Positions 1 to 5,121 of a stretch of DNA of 5,662 nt are shown here, one piece after another. Source of the DNA: Kiritimatiellia bacterium (GTDB lineage Bacteria; Verrucomicrobiota; Kiritimatiellia; SLAD01); assembly GCA_007134175.1 (NCBI GenBank), contig SLLF01000327.1, positions 1 to 5,662 of the forward strand, written 5' to 3'. Under the pieces are notes generated by a model. It was not told the DNA's origin, ran no database searches, and saw only the letters and a program-made list of their open reading frames with translations. Each line of letters opens with the position of its first letter. Within the stretch, counting starts at the first letter, position 1. Both the position numbers and the translations under genes were made by a program.

Positions 1-163
1 CAGAGTCCAGAAAAAAATCAAAAAAAATCGCCCCATTATCAAACGGAAGCTATTTCAGCATCCAGACAGCCTCCCCGCACCCTCCAGTCACGCGCGGCCA
101 TCGCCATAATTAGAATAGCTGCAGGGCATACGCATCCAAATCTTATGCGTTTGCCCCGGTTGC
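1..163. other. Non-coding left flank, A-rich at the edge
   Basis: No supported gene. There are two A-runs at 11-17 and 20-27, which read as T-runs on the minus strand. The base composition is AT-richer than the coding parts of the window. Plus-strand frame 2 is open from the edge to TAA at 107-109 and could in principle be the tail of a gene ending here, but its short lysine-rich translation matches nothing I recognise. The only clear structure is the hairpin at 124-156. Confidence 0.5.
124..156 (-). terminator. Hairpin after the M24 peptidase gene, probable terminator
   Basis: The arms GGGCATACGCAT (124-135) and ATGCGTTTGCCC (145-156) pair over 12 positions with a single T-T mismatch around a 9-base loop. 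The hairpin begins 7 bp past the stop codon of the minus-strand peptidase gene, where a terminator is expected. No good U-tract follows immediately on either strand, although T-rich stretches lie further along the minus strand at 10-28. It may therefore work as a weak or bidirectional terminator, or as a 3' stabilising hairpin. The structure is seen directly; the function is inferred. Confidence 0.5.
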
Positions 164-1279
164 TCACCGGTACGGGCAGCGGGCCAGCCATTGGAAGCCG
201 GCGGGGGTGACGCAGACGGTGTCCTCGATGCGGACGCCGCCGTAGGCCTTGTAATAGAGGCCCGGTTCCACAGTGACCACGTCACCGCTGCGCAGCCGGT
301 TGGCCGATAGATTGAGCGACGGCACCTCGTGAATCTCCAGCCCGACGCCGTGTCCGGTGCTGTGGATAAAGCCTTCGCCCCAACCGTTCTTGACGGTGGT
401 TTCAAAGCCGTGGGCGCGCAGAACCGATTGCGCGGTGGTGTGCACGCGCTTGACGCTGATGCCGGCGCGCAGCGTCCGCAGCGCGGCCCGCTGGGCGGCC
501 GCGACCGCCCGCCACATGCGGCGCACTTCCGGTAACGGGGTGCCGGGGATAACGGTGCGCGTGATGTCGCCCCAGTAACCGGTGGCCTTGTGACGCGGGA
601 AGATGTCGATGACGATTGGATAACCGGCCGGTAACGGGCCGTGCCCGCGCTCGTGCGGATCGGCCCCCTGCGTGTGTCCGGCCACGATGGTCTCCGTGGC
701 GCTGCAGTCGGCGGTCAACAAGCATTGCTCAATGGCGCTGCGCACCCGTTCGGCAGTCAAACGATGGCGGCTCTGACGCAAGTAACCGCGCGCGTCGACG
801 TCCGCTTCCTTGATGATGCGCATGGCGAGCTTCATGGCCTTGACCGCCGCCCGCTGCGTCTGCGCAATGGCGGCGACTTCATCTTCTCGCTTGCGCCGTC
901 GCTGCGGTAAGAGCGGGCCGGTGGCCACGTCGACGCCAATGTGCGCGCGGCGCAGGGTGTCGGCAATACCTACCGGGAATGAGGCGGCCACCCGTACCTG
1001 CCGCAACCCCTCGTCCCGGATCAAGGCCTTGGCCCAAGCCGCCAGCGAGCCGGCCGCCGGGCCGGTGAGCCCGAGTAGCTGCGGTGTCACCACCCGGCTC
1101 ACCCGCGCCGTCTGCTGCGCCCGGCCAAACTCCAACAGCGACACCATCAGGCTGATCCGCGATCCGCGCACCACCGCGACCACCGGATCGGGCGCGCTAA
1201 AGCCCGTTAGATAGCGCAGATGCACATCCTGCGCACCGCCTTCAACCAACAATATCCCGCTTGTTAATTTCTTTGCCAA
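164..1279 (-). CDS. M24 family metallopeptidase (Xaa-Pro aminopeptidase-like)
   Basis: This is a 371-residue cytoplasmic protein of the pita-bread fold. Family members use two metal ions to cut N-terminal residues, often before proline; the actual substrate is not predictable here. The N-terminal part (about 1-125) is a short, divergent creatinase-like domain with LRYLTGF at 21-27. The catalytic domain (about 130-371) has all five expected metal ligands: D225, D238 (GYWGDITRT), H310 (HSTGHGVGLEIHE), E338 (VEPG) and E352 (GVRIEDT), plus the catalytic-type H317. The two aspartates are 13 apart, against 11 in E. coli PepP and methionine aminopeptidase. The start is TTG at 1279. An in-frame TGA two codons upstream excludes anything earlier, and GGGAGG stands 8 bases before the TTG. 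No signal peptide is seen. The gene diverges from dnaA. Family assignment is firm; naming it PepP or PepQ is not justified. Confidence 0.93.
   Translation of the reverse strand: MAKKLTSGILLVEGGAQDVHLRYLTGFSAPDPVVAVVRGSRISLMVSLLEFGRAQQTARVSRVVTPQLLGLTGPAAGSLAAWAKALIRDEGLRQVRVAASFPVGIADTLRRAHIGVDVATGPLLPQRRRKREDEVAAIAQTQRAAVKAMKLAMRIIKEADVDARGYLRQSRHRLTAERVRSAIEQCLLTADCSATETIVAGHTQGADPHERGHGPLPAGYPIVIDIFPRHKATGYWGDITRTVIPGTPLPEVRRMWRAVAAAQRAALRTLRAGISVKRVHTTAQSVLRAHGFETTVKNGWGEGFIHSTGHGVGLEIHEVPSLNLSANRLRSGDVVTVEPGLYYKAYGGVRIEDTVCVTPAGFQWLARCPYR
361..369 (-). other. Perfect DnaA-box 9-mer inside the M24 coding region
   Basis: The minus strand reads TTATCCACA, the exact consensus DnaA box. It falls within the codons for the conserved F-I-H-S-T-G-H metal-site motif (residues 304-310), so the protein constraint alone can explain it. 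It is about 1.4 kb from the dnaA start. The sequence match is certain; any DnaA binding in the cell is unknown. Confidence 0.3.
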
Positions 1280-1287
1280 AAATCAAG

Positions 1288-1293
1288 CCTCCC
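1288..1293 (-). promoter_or_regulatory. Shine-Dalgarno site deciding the TTG start of the M24 peptidase
   Basis: The minus strand reads GGGAGG here, 8 bases before the TTG at 1279. Together with the in-frame TGA at 1283-1285 this fixes the rare TTG start codon. Confidence 0.75.
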
Positions 1294-1411
1294 GTTATTT
1301 CCTCCCCGCATGCAGCCACGTTCGCAACTGGTTGTCAATCCCGTGATAACAGCAAAAACCCGCCCTGACCGTCTTGCCGAAGCCTCACCAAATCTAAATG
1401 CATAATCGCCT

Positions 1412-1444
1412 ATCTAGTGTGTTTTACTAAAACGGCTGCTAGAT
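1412..1444. repeat. Nested inverted repeat followed by a T-rich stretch
   Basis: The outer arms are ATCTAG (1412-1417) and CTAGAT (1439-1444). Between them lies the 13-bp odd palindrome GTTTTACTAAAAC (1421-1433). The two layers are separated by 3 bases on the left and 5 on the right. A T-rich stretch containing six consecutive Ts follows from 1451. As RNA on the plus strand this would be a hairpin plus a U-rich stretch, like an intrinsic terminator, yet no plus-strand gene lies upstream. As DNA, the inner palindrome resembles an operator. The structure is certain; the role is unknown. Confidence 0.5.
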
Positions 1445-1552
1445 GTGGTGGTTTTTTATTTTGTCGGTTAATTCTCTTTTTTTCCCTTGAGGCGGTTTGA
1501 CTACCCCCTTACTCTTGTCTCCGTACAGGCAATACACAAGCCTCCCAGAGGG

Positions 1553-1561
1553 TGTTGATAA
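1553..1561 (-). promoter_or_regulatory. DnaA-box-like 9-mer, one mismatch
   Basis: The minus strand reads TTATCAACA against the consensus TTATNCACA, with one mismatch at position 6. It overlaps the first ATAACCT repeat and an AT-rich patch 237-245 bp upstream of dnaA. A weaker match, CAATACACA (1530-1538, plus, two mismatches), lies nearby. A one-mismatch match is not significant on its own; the position upstream of dnaA raises its weight. Confidence 0.3.
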
Positions 1562-1583
1562 CCTATTAATAACCTTTTAAAGA
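1555..1583 (+). promoter_or_regulatory. Weak candidate sigma-70-type promoter for dnaA
   Basis: TTGATA (1555-1560) matches the -35 consensus at five of six positions. After a 17-base spacer comes TAAAGA (1578-1583), which matches the -10 consensus at only three. It overlaps the ATAACCT repeats and a DnaA-box-like site, which would suit autorepression, and would give a leader of about 200 nt. TTGAGG (1487-1492) with TACTCT (1510-1515) is about as plausible. Neither is strong. Confidence 0.22.
1558..1575. repeat. Two ATAACCT direct repeats spaced one helical turn apart
   Basis: ATAACCT occurs at 1558-1564 and again at 1569-1575, an 11-bp period that puts both copies on the same DNA face. The segment is AT-rich. 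It could be a protein-binding site, possibly for DnaA oligomerisation or a regulator, or part of an unwinding element. Two short copies can also arise by chance. Confidence 0.35.
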
Positions 1584-1645
1584 CTTGAGCGCGGTTGCTG
1601 TAAGGTGCTGGTTGGGCGAACCTAAGTGGGGTATCCGACCGGTTG

Positions 1646-1654
1646 TTATTCACG
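1646..1654 (+). promoter_or_regulatory. DnaA-box-like 9-mer, one mismatch
   Basis: TTATTCACG matches TTATNCACA except for the last base. It lies about 145 bp upstream of the dnaA start, a typical position for autoregulatory DnaA sites. It is the best plus-strand match in the intergenic region. Confidence 0.35.
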
Positions 1655-1723
1655 GAGGGACGGGACGCCGTGGAAGGCAAGATCGGGTCGTTTTTTGCGG
1701 GAACGAATCCGAAACGATGCGCG

Positions 1724-1746
1724 CGGAGCCGATGCGAGATGCTCCG
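1724..1746 (+). other. Hairpin in the putative dnaA leader
   Basis: CGGAGC (1724-1729) and GCTCCG (1741-1746) form a 6-bp GC-rich stem with an 11-base loop, 51 bases before the start codon. It would lie in the 5' untranslated region of the dnaA mRNA. It matches no riboswitch or leader class I recognise. Confidence 0.3.
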
Positions 1747-1785
1747 TCGAAAGGATAGGGAGGCAGACGTTAACATTTTAGAGAA

Positions 1786-1792
1786 GGGGGAG
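1786..1792 (+). promoter_or_regulatory. Shine-Dalgarno site for dnaA GTG start
   Basis: GGGGGAG lies 5 bases before GTG at 1798. The in-frame TAA at 1771-1773 and the absence of any other start codon in between make this GTG the only possible upstream start. Confidence 0.7.
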
Positions 1793-1797
1793 CGGCT

Positions 1798-3147
1798 GTG
1801 GAAACCAACGTATCCGCGCTGTGGACGGGGACATGCAAACGTCTGCGGGAAGTGCTTTCGAAGGATGTCTACGAACGGTGGATCAAGGTCATAGAGGCCG
1901 AAAAGCTGGACGGCGACACCTTGACACTGCATGTGGCCAACGACTTTTACCAGTCGTGGCTGGAAGAGAATTATTTATCGCTGATCAAAGACGCTGTGGG
2001 GGCGGTTTGCGGGCGCGAACTGAACATTGTGTTCGGCGTTAATCATCACGTGCCCGAATCGCTGCCGAGCGCACCGGCCAGTCGACCCAAGGCCAAAAAA
2101 GCCAGTAGCCCGAGAAGTAAGACGCGGGCGCCGATGAATCCCAACTACACGTTTGACTCGTTCATCATCGGCGCGTCCAACAACTTTGCGCATGCCGCCT
2201 GCCTGGCGGTGGCGCAATCGCCGGCCCGCGCCTATAACCCGCTCTTCATCTATGGCGGCGTGGGGCTGGGCAAGACGCACTTGATGCAGGCGATCGGTAA
2301 TCATGTGCTGCAGCAAAAACCGGAGGCCGAGGTTCGCTATCTTTCCTGCGAAACGTTTACCAACGACTATATCGACGCGATTCAGAACCGGAGCTTGGTG
2401 GCCTTCCGGCGTAAACACCGCCAGGCCGATCTCCTCTTGATCGACGATATCCAGTTCCTGGCGGGCAAGGAGCGGATGCAGGAAGAGTTTTTCCACACCT
2501 TTAACGCTTTGTTCGACCAGCATAAGCAGATCATTTTGACCTGCGACCGGCCGGCCTGCGAGATCCCGGGTTTGGAGCACCGGCTGGTTTCGCGCTTCGA
2601 GTGGGGGCTGGTGACGGAACTGGAAACGCCGGACATGGAGACCCGCATCGCGATCCTGCGGAAGAAGCAGGAGAACCTTTCGTTGCGGTTGCCGGACGAC
2701 GTGCTGGAGTTTCTGGCCGGTCGTGTCCGGTCCAACATCCGGCGGCTGGAAGGGGCGCTGATTCGCGCGGCTTCCTACGCCTCGCTGACCGGCCGGGAAT
2801 TGACGCGCGATGCGCTGGAATATTTGTTGCGCGACACGCTGGACCAGGAACAGCAGGAACGGCTATCGATCGAGCAGATTCAGCGGACGGTGGCCGAGTT
2901 CTATGATATCCGCGTGGCGGACATGTCGAGCAAGCGTCGACCGCAGTCGATCGCCATGCCGCGGCAGGTGGCGATGTATCTCAGTCGCGAGCTGACCCAG
3001 CACTCCTTCCCGACCATTGCCGAGGCGTTCAGCAAGAACCACGCCACGGTGCTGCACGCCTGCCGCTTGATCGGCGGCCGAGTGGGGCAGGACGAGGATC
3101 TCCGCAAATCGATCACGGCCATTCAACAGAAACTGGGGCGCAGTTAA
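1798..3147 (+). CDS. dnaA: Chromosomal replication initiator protein DnaA
   Basis: DnaA is the AAA+ ATPase that binds DnaA boxes, melts the origin and loads the replicative helicase; it also usually represses its own gene. All four domains are present in 449 residues, a normal length. Domain I (about 1-80) has W28 and F50 in the expected helicase-contact region. Domain II (about 84-112) is a short lysine/arginine-rich linker. Domain III (about 113-340) carries Walker A GGVGLGKTH (153-161), Walker B LLLIDDIQF (212-220), the arginine-finger region RLVSRFEWG (R266) and the sensor 2 segment RSNIRRLEGA (R315). Domain IV (about 355-449) has the helix-turn-helix, but its signature reads FSKNHATVLHAC (411-422) where E. 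coli has FGGRDHTTVLHA, so it is one residue shorter and altered at contact positions. The start is GTG. It probably leads an operon with the rluD-like gene and panC; dnaN is not adjacent. Confidence 0.98.
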   Translation: METNVSALWTGTCKRLREVLSKDVYERWIKVIEAEKLDGDTLTLHVANDFYQSWLEENYLSLIKDAVGAVCGRELNIVFGVNHHVPESLPSAPASRPKAKKASSPRSKTRAPMNPNYTFDSFIIGASNNFAHAACLAVAQSPARAYNPLFIYGGVGLGKTHLMQAIGNHVLQQKPEAEVRYLSCETFTNDYIDAIQNRSLVAFRRKHRQADLLLIDDIQFLAGKERMQEEFFHTFNALFDQHKQIILTCDRPACEIPGLEHRLVSRFEWGLVTELETPDMETRIAILRKKQENLSLRLPDDVLEFLAGRVRSNIRRLEGALIRAASYASLTGRELTRDALEYLLRDTLDQEQQERLSIEQIQRTVAEFYDIRVADMSSKRRPQSIAMPRQVAMYLSRELTQHSFPTIAEAFSKNHATVLHACRLIGGRVGQDEDLRKSITAIQQKLGRS

Positions 3148-3175
3148 CACGGCCCCCTGGCACGTGACGGCGGTT

Positions 3176-3180
3176 GGAGG
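3176..3180 (+). promoter_or_regulatory. Shine-Dalgarno site choosing the rluD-like start
   Basis: GGAGG lies 8 bases before ATG at 3189. An in-frame TTG at 3174 overlaps this site and so cannot be the start; the ATG is five codons downstream of it. Confidence 0.75.
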
Positions 3181-3188
3181 AACATTCA

Positions 3189-4133
3189 ATGCCGGCCTAT
3201 ACGGTACCTGCGGAAGCGGCCGGCAGCCGCTGGGACAGCTGGCTGCACCACGTGCACGACAACGTGTCGCGTGCCCGTATCCAGGAATGGATTCGCGCTG
3301 GTCACGTGCGTGTCGACGGCCAGACGGTCAAACCAGGCCAATCCGTTACGCCCGGGGCGCAGGTGACCGTTACCCCCCCCGCACCGGTCGCGGCTCGCGC
3401 GGAGCCGGAGGCGATCCCGCTGGATATCCGCTACGAGGATGACGCCTTACTGGTCGTCAACAAACCGCCCGGCTTAGTGGTGCATCCGGCGGCCGGCCAT
3501 GCCGTAGGGACGCTGGTCAACGCCTTGTTGCATCACTGCACCGATCTGCCGGGCATTGGCGGGGAGGAACGGCCCGGGATTGTGCACCGGCTGGATAAGG
3601 ACACTAGCGGGCTGCTGGTGGTAGCGAAAACGGAATCCGCGTTAACGTCGCTGAGCCGGCAGTTCAAGGCGCGCACCGTGCAGAAAGGTTATGTGGCCCT
3701 GGTGCAGGGAGACGTGGCGCCGCCCACCGGCACCATTGAAACGGCGATCGGCCGTGATCCGCATCAGCGCCAGCGTATGCGCGCTGCCGTGGCGGGCGGA
3801 CGGATGGCCTGCACCCGCTATGCGGTCCGGACCCAGTGCGCCGAAGGGGCCTGGCTGGATGTAACCATCGAGACCGGCCGTACGCATCAGATTCGGGTGC
3901 ACCTGGCGCATATCGGACATCCGGTGCTGGGCGACAGCACCTATGGACGCTGCCGCCCATTAGCCGACGGTACGGTGATCCCACGCCAGATGCTGCACGC
4001 AGCCATCCTTGCCCTGCAGCATCCGGTCACCGGCATCGCGCTTGAATTCAATGCGACGATCCCCGACGATATGCGGCAGGTCTGGCGGGCGTTGTGCCCC
4101 CACTCCGCAAGACAACCGGAAGGAACCGATTAG
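3189..4133 (+). CDS. rluD: RluA-family 23S rRNA pseudouridine synthase, RluD-type
   Basis: The protein has 314 residues, close to RluD (326 in E. coli). The family converts specific uridines in RNA to pseudouridine; RluD acts on helix 69 of 23S rRNA during 50S maturation. An N-terminal S4 RNA-binding domain (about 12-65) precedes the catalytic domain (about 78-300). The catalytic motif HRLDKDTSGLLVVAK (133-147) contains the essential aspartate D136. Further conserved blocks are NKPPGLVVHPAAGH (91-104) and ETGRTHQIRVHLAHIGHPVLGD (228-249). The S4 domain and overall length favour RluD or RluC over RluA. RluD is the likelier choice, but the target position cannot be proved from sequence. The gene starts 41 bp after dnaA and ends 2 bp before panC, so cotranscription and translational coupling with panC are likely. 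Confidence 0.9.
   Translation: MPAYTVPAEAAGSRWDSWLHHVHDNVSRARIQEWIRAGHVRVDGQTVKPGQSVTPGAQVTVTPPAPVAARAEPEAIPLDIRYEDDALLVVNKPPGLVVHPAAGHAVGTLVNALLHHCTDLPGIGGEERPGIVHRLDKDTSGLLVVAKTESALTSLSRQFKARTVQKGYVALVQGDVAPPTGTIETAIGRDPHQRQRMRAAVAGGRMACTRYAVRTQCAEGAWLDVTIETGRTHQIRVHLAHIGHPVLGDSTYGRCRPLADGTVIPRQMLHAAILALQHPVTGIALEFNATIPDDMRQVWRALCPHSARQPEGTD
4118..4124 (+). promoter_or_regulatory. Shine-Dalgarno site for panC inside the rluD-like gene
   Basis: GGAAGGA lies within the last codons of the preceding gene, 11 bases before ATG at 4136. This supports the ATG over in-frame upstream candidates such as 4094, which would overlap the preceding gene and add 14 residues not typical of PanC. Confidence 0.6.
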
Positions 4134-4135
4134 TC

Positions 4136-4996
4136 ATGGAAATCATCACGTCCGTCACCACCATGCAGCGTTGGTCGCGCGAGGTCCACCGGCAGGGCCA
4201 GACGGTGGCTTTCGTGCCGACCATGGGCTATTTGCACGAAGGGCACCTGGCGTTGATCCGTGCCGCGCAGACGGCGGGCGACAAGGTGGTCGTCAGCCTC
4301 TTCGTCAATCCCACCCAGTTCGGACCGCAGGAAGATTTCGCCCACTACCCCCGGGATCGCGCCCGCGACGAGGCCCTCTGCCGGGATGCTGACGTAGCGG
4401 CGTGTTTCATCCCGGCCACAGAAGAGATGTATGCGCCCGACCACCAAATCTACATGGAAGAACCGGCCGCAGCGCGCCTACTGGAAGGGGCCCACCGACC
4501 GGGCCACTTCCGCGGGGTGCTGACGGTGGTCGCCAAGTTGTTCGGGGCGGTTCAGCCGGACGTGGCGGTGTTCGGCGAAAAGGATGCACAGCAGTTGTGG
4601 CTGGTGGAAAAGCTGGTGGCCGATCTGAATTTCCCCGTCCGCATCATGGCCCATCCGACCGTGCGCGAACCGGACGGTTTAGCCATGAGTTCCCGCAATA
4701 AATATCTGCAGCCCGCTCAACGCGAGCGGGCTACCTGCCTCTACCGGGCCTTGCAGGTGGCGGCCCAAAAGGTGGCGGCTGGAGAGACACGGGCGGCGGT
4801 GGTGCTGGAAAGCATGCAGCCAGTGTTGGCGACGGTCCCGGAGGCCCGTATCGATTACGTGGCCCTGGTGGATCCCGGCACCTTTCGCCCGCTGGAGCAG
4901 GAAGTAAGCACCCCGTGCCGCGCGGTACTGGCCGTGCGCATCGGATCGACACGCCTCATCGACACGATGTTGCTGAGCGCCGGAAACGAAACGTGA
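4136..4996 (+). CDS. panC: Pantothenate synthetase (pantoate--beta-alanine ligase)
   Basis: PanC condenses pantoate with beta-alanine, using ATP and a pantoyl-adenylate intermediate, to give pantothenate, the precursor of coenzyme A. It acts in the cytoplasm as a dimer. The 286-residue length is typical. Seen motifs are the HIGH-type nucleotide site PTMGYLHEGH (28-37), SLFVNPTQF (54-62), HRPGHFRGVLTVV (120-132), GEKDAQQL (147-154), the KMSKS-like loop MSSRNKYL (184-191) and the C-terminal IDYVALVDP (239-247). The start codon is 2 bp after the previous stop, indicating operon membership with dnaA and the rluD-like gene. panB and panD are not in the window. A strong hairpin (4710-4732) sits inside the coding sequence. 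The assignment is firm. Confidence 0.97.
   Translation: MEIITSVTTMQRWSREVHRQGQTVAFVPTMGYLHEGHLALIRAAQTAGDKVVVSLFVNPTQFGPQEDFAHYPRDRARDEALCRDADVAACFIPATEEMYAPDHQIYMEEPAAARLLEGAHRPGHFRGVLTVVAKLFGAVQPDVAVFGEKDAQQLWLVEKLVADLNFPVRIMAHPTVREPDGLAMSSRNKYLQPAQRERATCLYRALQVAAQKVAAGETRAAVVLESMQPVLATVPEARIDYVALVDPGTFRPLEQEVSTPCRAVLAVRIGSTRLIDTMLLSAGNET
4710..4732. repeat. Perfect 9-bp inverted repeat inside panC
   Basis: AGCCCGCTC (4710-4718) and GAGCGGGCT (4724-4732) are perfectly complementary around the 5-base loop AACGC. The stem is GC-rich and would be stable in RNA. It encodes the P-A-Q-R-E-R-A segment just after the KMSKS-like loop, an ordinary PanC sequence, so codon choice may produce it by chance. 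No T-run follows, so it is unlikely to terminate transcription. Confidence 0.45.
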
Positions 4997-5042
4997 GGGG
5001 TGCCTATGGAAAAATCCAGACCAGGGGCCCGGCAACATTAGG

Positions 5043-5063
5043 GGTTGGCATGACTCACCAACC
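5043..5063 (+). terminator. Small hairpin after panC, weak terminator candidate
   Basis: GGTTGG (5043-5048) pairs with CCAACC (5058-5063) around a 9-base loop, 46 bp past the panC stop. There is no U-tract afterwards, so a classical intrinsic terminator is doubtful. Its place between two probable transcription units is the main reason to list it. Confidence 0.25.
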
Positions 5064-5081
5064 GGTGCAAGGCGTCGTTGA

Positions 5082-5106
5082 GTAATGACGAATGGCGGTT
5101 CATTAC
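5082..5106. promoter_or_regulatory. Spaced inverted repeat upstream of the GH20 gene
   Basis: GTAATGA (5082-5088) and TCATTAC (5100-5106) form perfect 7-bp arms separated by 11 bp, ending just before the GH20 ribosome binding site. The centre-to-centre distance is 18 bp, a little under two helical turns, which would suit a dimeric repressor. A repressor controlling sugar catabolism is one possibility; a leader hairpin is another. Function is inferred from position only. Confidence 0.35.
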
Positions 5107-5115
5107 AGGAAGGGA
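5107..5115 (+). promoter_or_regulatory. Shine-Dalgarno site for the GH20 gene
   Basis: AGGAAGGGA lies 6 bases before ATG at 5122, supporting that start. Confidence 0.65.
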
Positions 5116-5121
5116 CATCGT

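Larger units (their letters stand above)
1280..1797. other. dnaA upstream intergenic region, candidate regulatory/origin region
   Basis: These 518 bp separate the divergent M24 and dnaA genes and contain no supported gene. The stretch 1380-1480 and the patch 1553-1582 are clearly AT-richer than the flanking genes. Elements seen are a nested palindrome (1412-1444) followed by a T-rich stretch, ATAACCT repeats (1558-1575), near-consensus DnaA boxes (1553-1561 minus, 1646-1654 plus), a leader hairpin (1724-1746) and the dnaA ribosome binding site. A perfect TTGACA on the minus strand (1338 to 1333) could be the -35 element for the peptidase gene, but no good -10 follows. Divergent transcription, AT-rich patches and box-like 9-mers beside dnaA are common at bacterial origins. 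However, no cluster of perfect boxes is present, so the origin call is tentative. Confidence 0.4.
4997..5121. other. Spacer between panC and the GH20 gene
   Basis: This 125-bp spacer has no credible gene. An 11-codon ATG frame at 5006 lacks any support. It contains a small hairpin (5043-5063), a spaced inverted repeat (5082-5106) and the GH20 ribosome binding site. TTGGCA at 5045-5050 resembles a -35 element but has no -10 partner. Whether the GH20 gene has its own promoter cannot be decided. Confidence 0.5.

Noticed and set aside
2..109. Plus-strand frame open from the left edge to TAA at 107-109 as a gene tail
   Set aside because: The short lysine-rich translation arises largely from A-runs, has no recognisable family, and cannot be judged without the upstream sequence.
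1309..1338. Minus-strand promoter with perfect TTGACA (1338 to 1333) for the M24 gene
   Set aside because: At spacings of 16-18 the -10 candidates (such as TGCATG) match the consensus at about two positions only, so it is not called as a promoter.
1418..1426. TAAAACACA on the minus strand as a DnaA box
   Set aside because: Two mismatches to TTATNCACA, and it is better explained as part of the GTTTTACTAAAAC palindrome.
1643..1894. Plus-strand 83-codon frame upstream of and overlapping dnaA
   Set aside because: Different frame from dnaA, no recognisable protein, and it runs through the dnaA ribosome binding site and domain I coding region.
1501..1932. Minus-strand 143-codon frame across the intergenic region and the dnaA 5' end
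   Set aside because: It overlaps the certain dnaA start, has no family resemblance, and its remaining part lies in AT-rich regulatory-looking DNA. A chance frame.
1975..2580. Minus-strand 201-codon frame inside dnaA
   Set aside because: It lies opposite the Walker A and Walker B coding region; the plus-strand dnaA reading is unambiguous. A shadow frame typical of GC-rich DNA.
3174..3188. TTG at 3174 as an earlier start for the rluD-like gene
   Set aside because: It overlaps the GGAGG that serves the ATG at 3189, so the ATG is the start.
4094..4135. Upstream in-frame start for panC
   Set aside because: It would add 14 residues unlike PanC N-termini and overlap the previous gene, while ATG 4136 has a ribosome binding site and a normal PanC start.
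5006..5041. Eleven-codon ATG frame between panC and the GH20 gene
   Set aside because: Very short, no clear ribosome binding site and no sign of a leader peptide.
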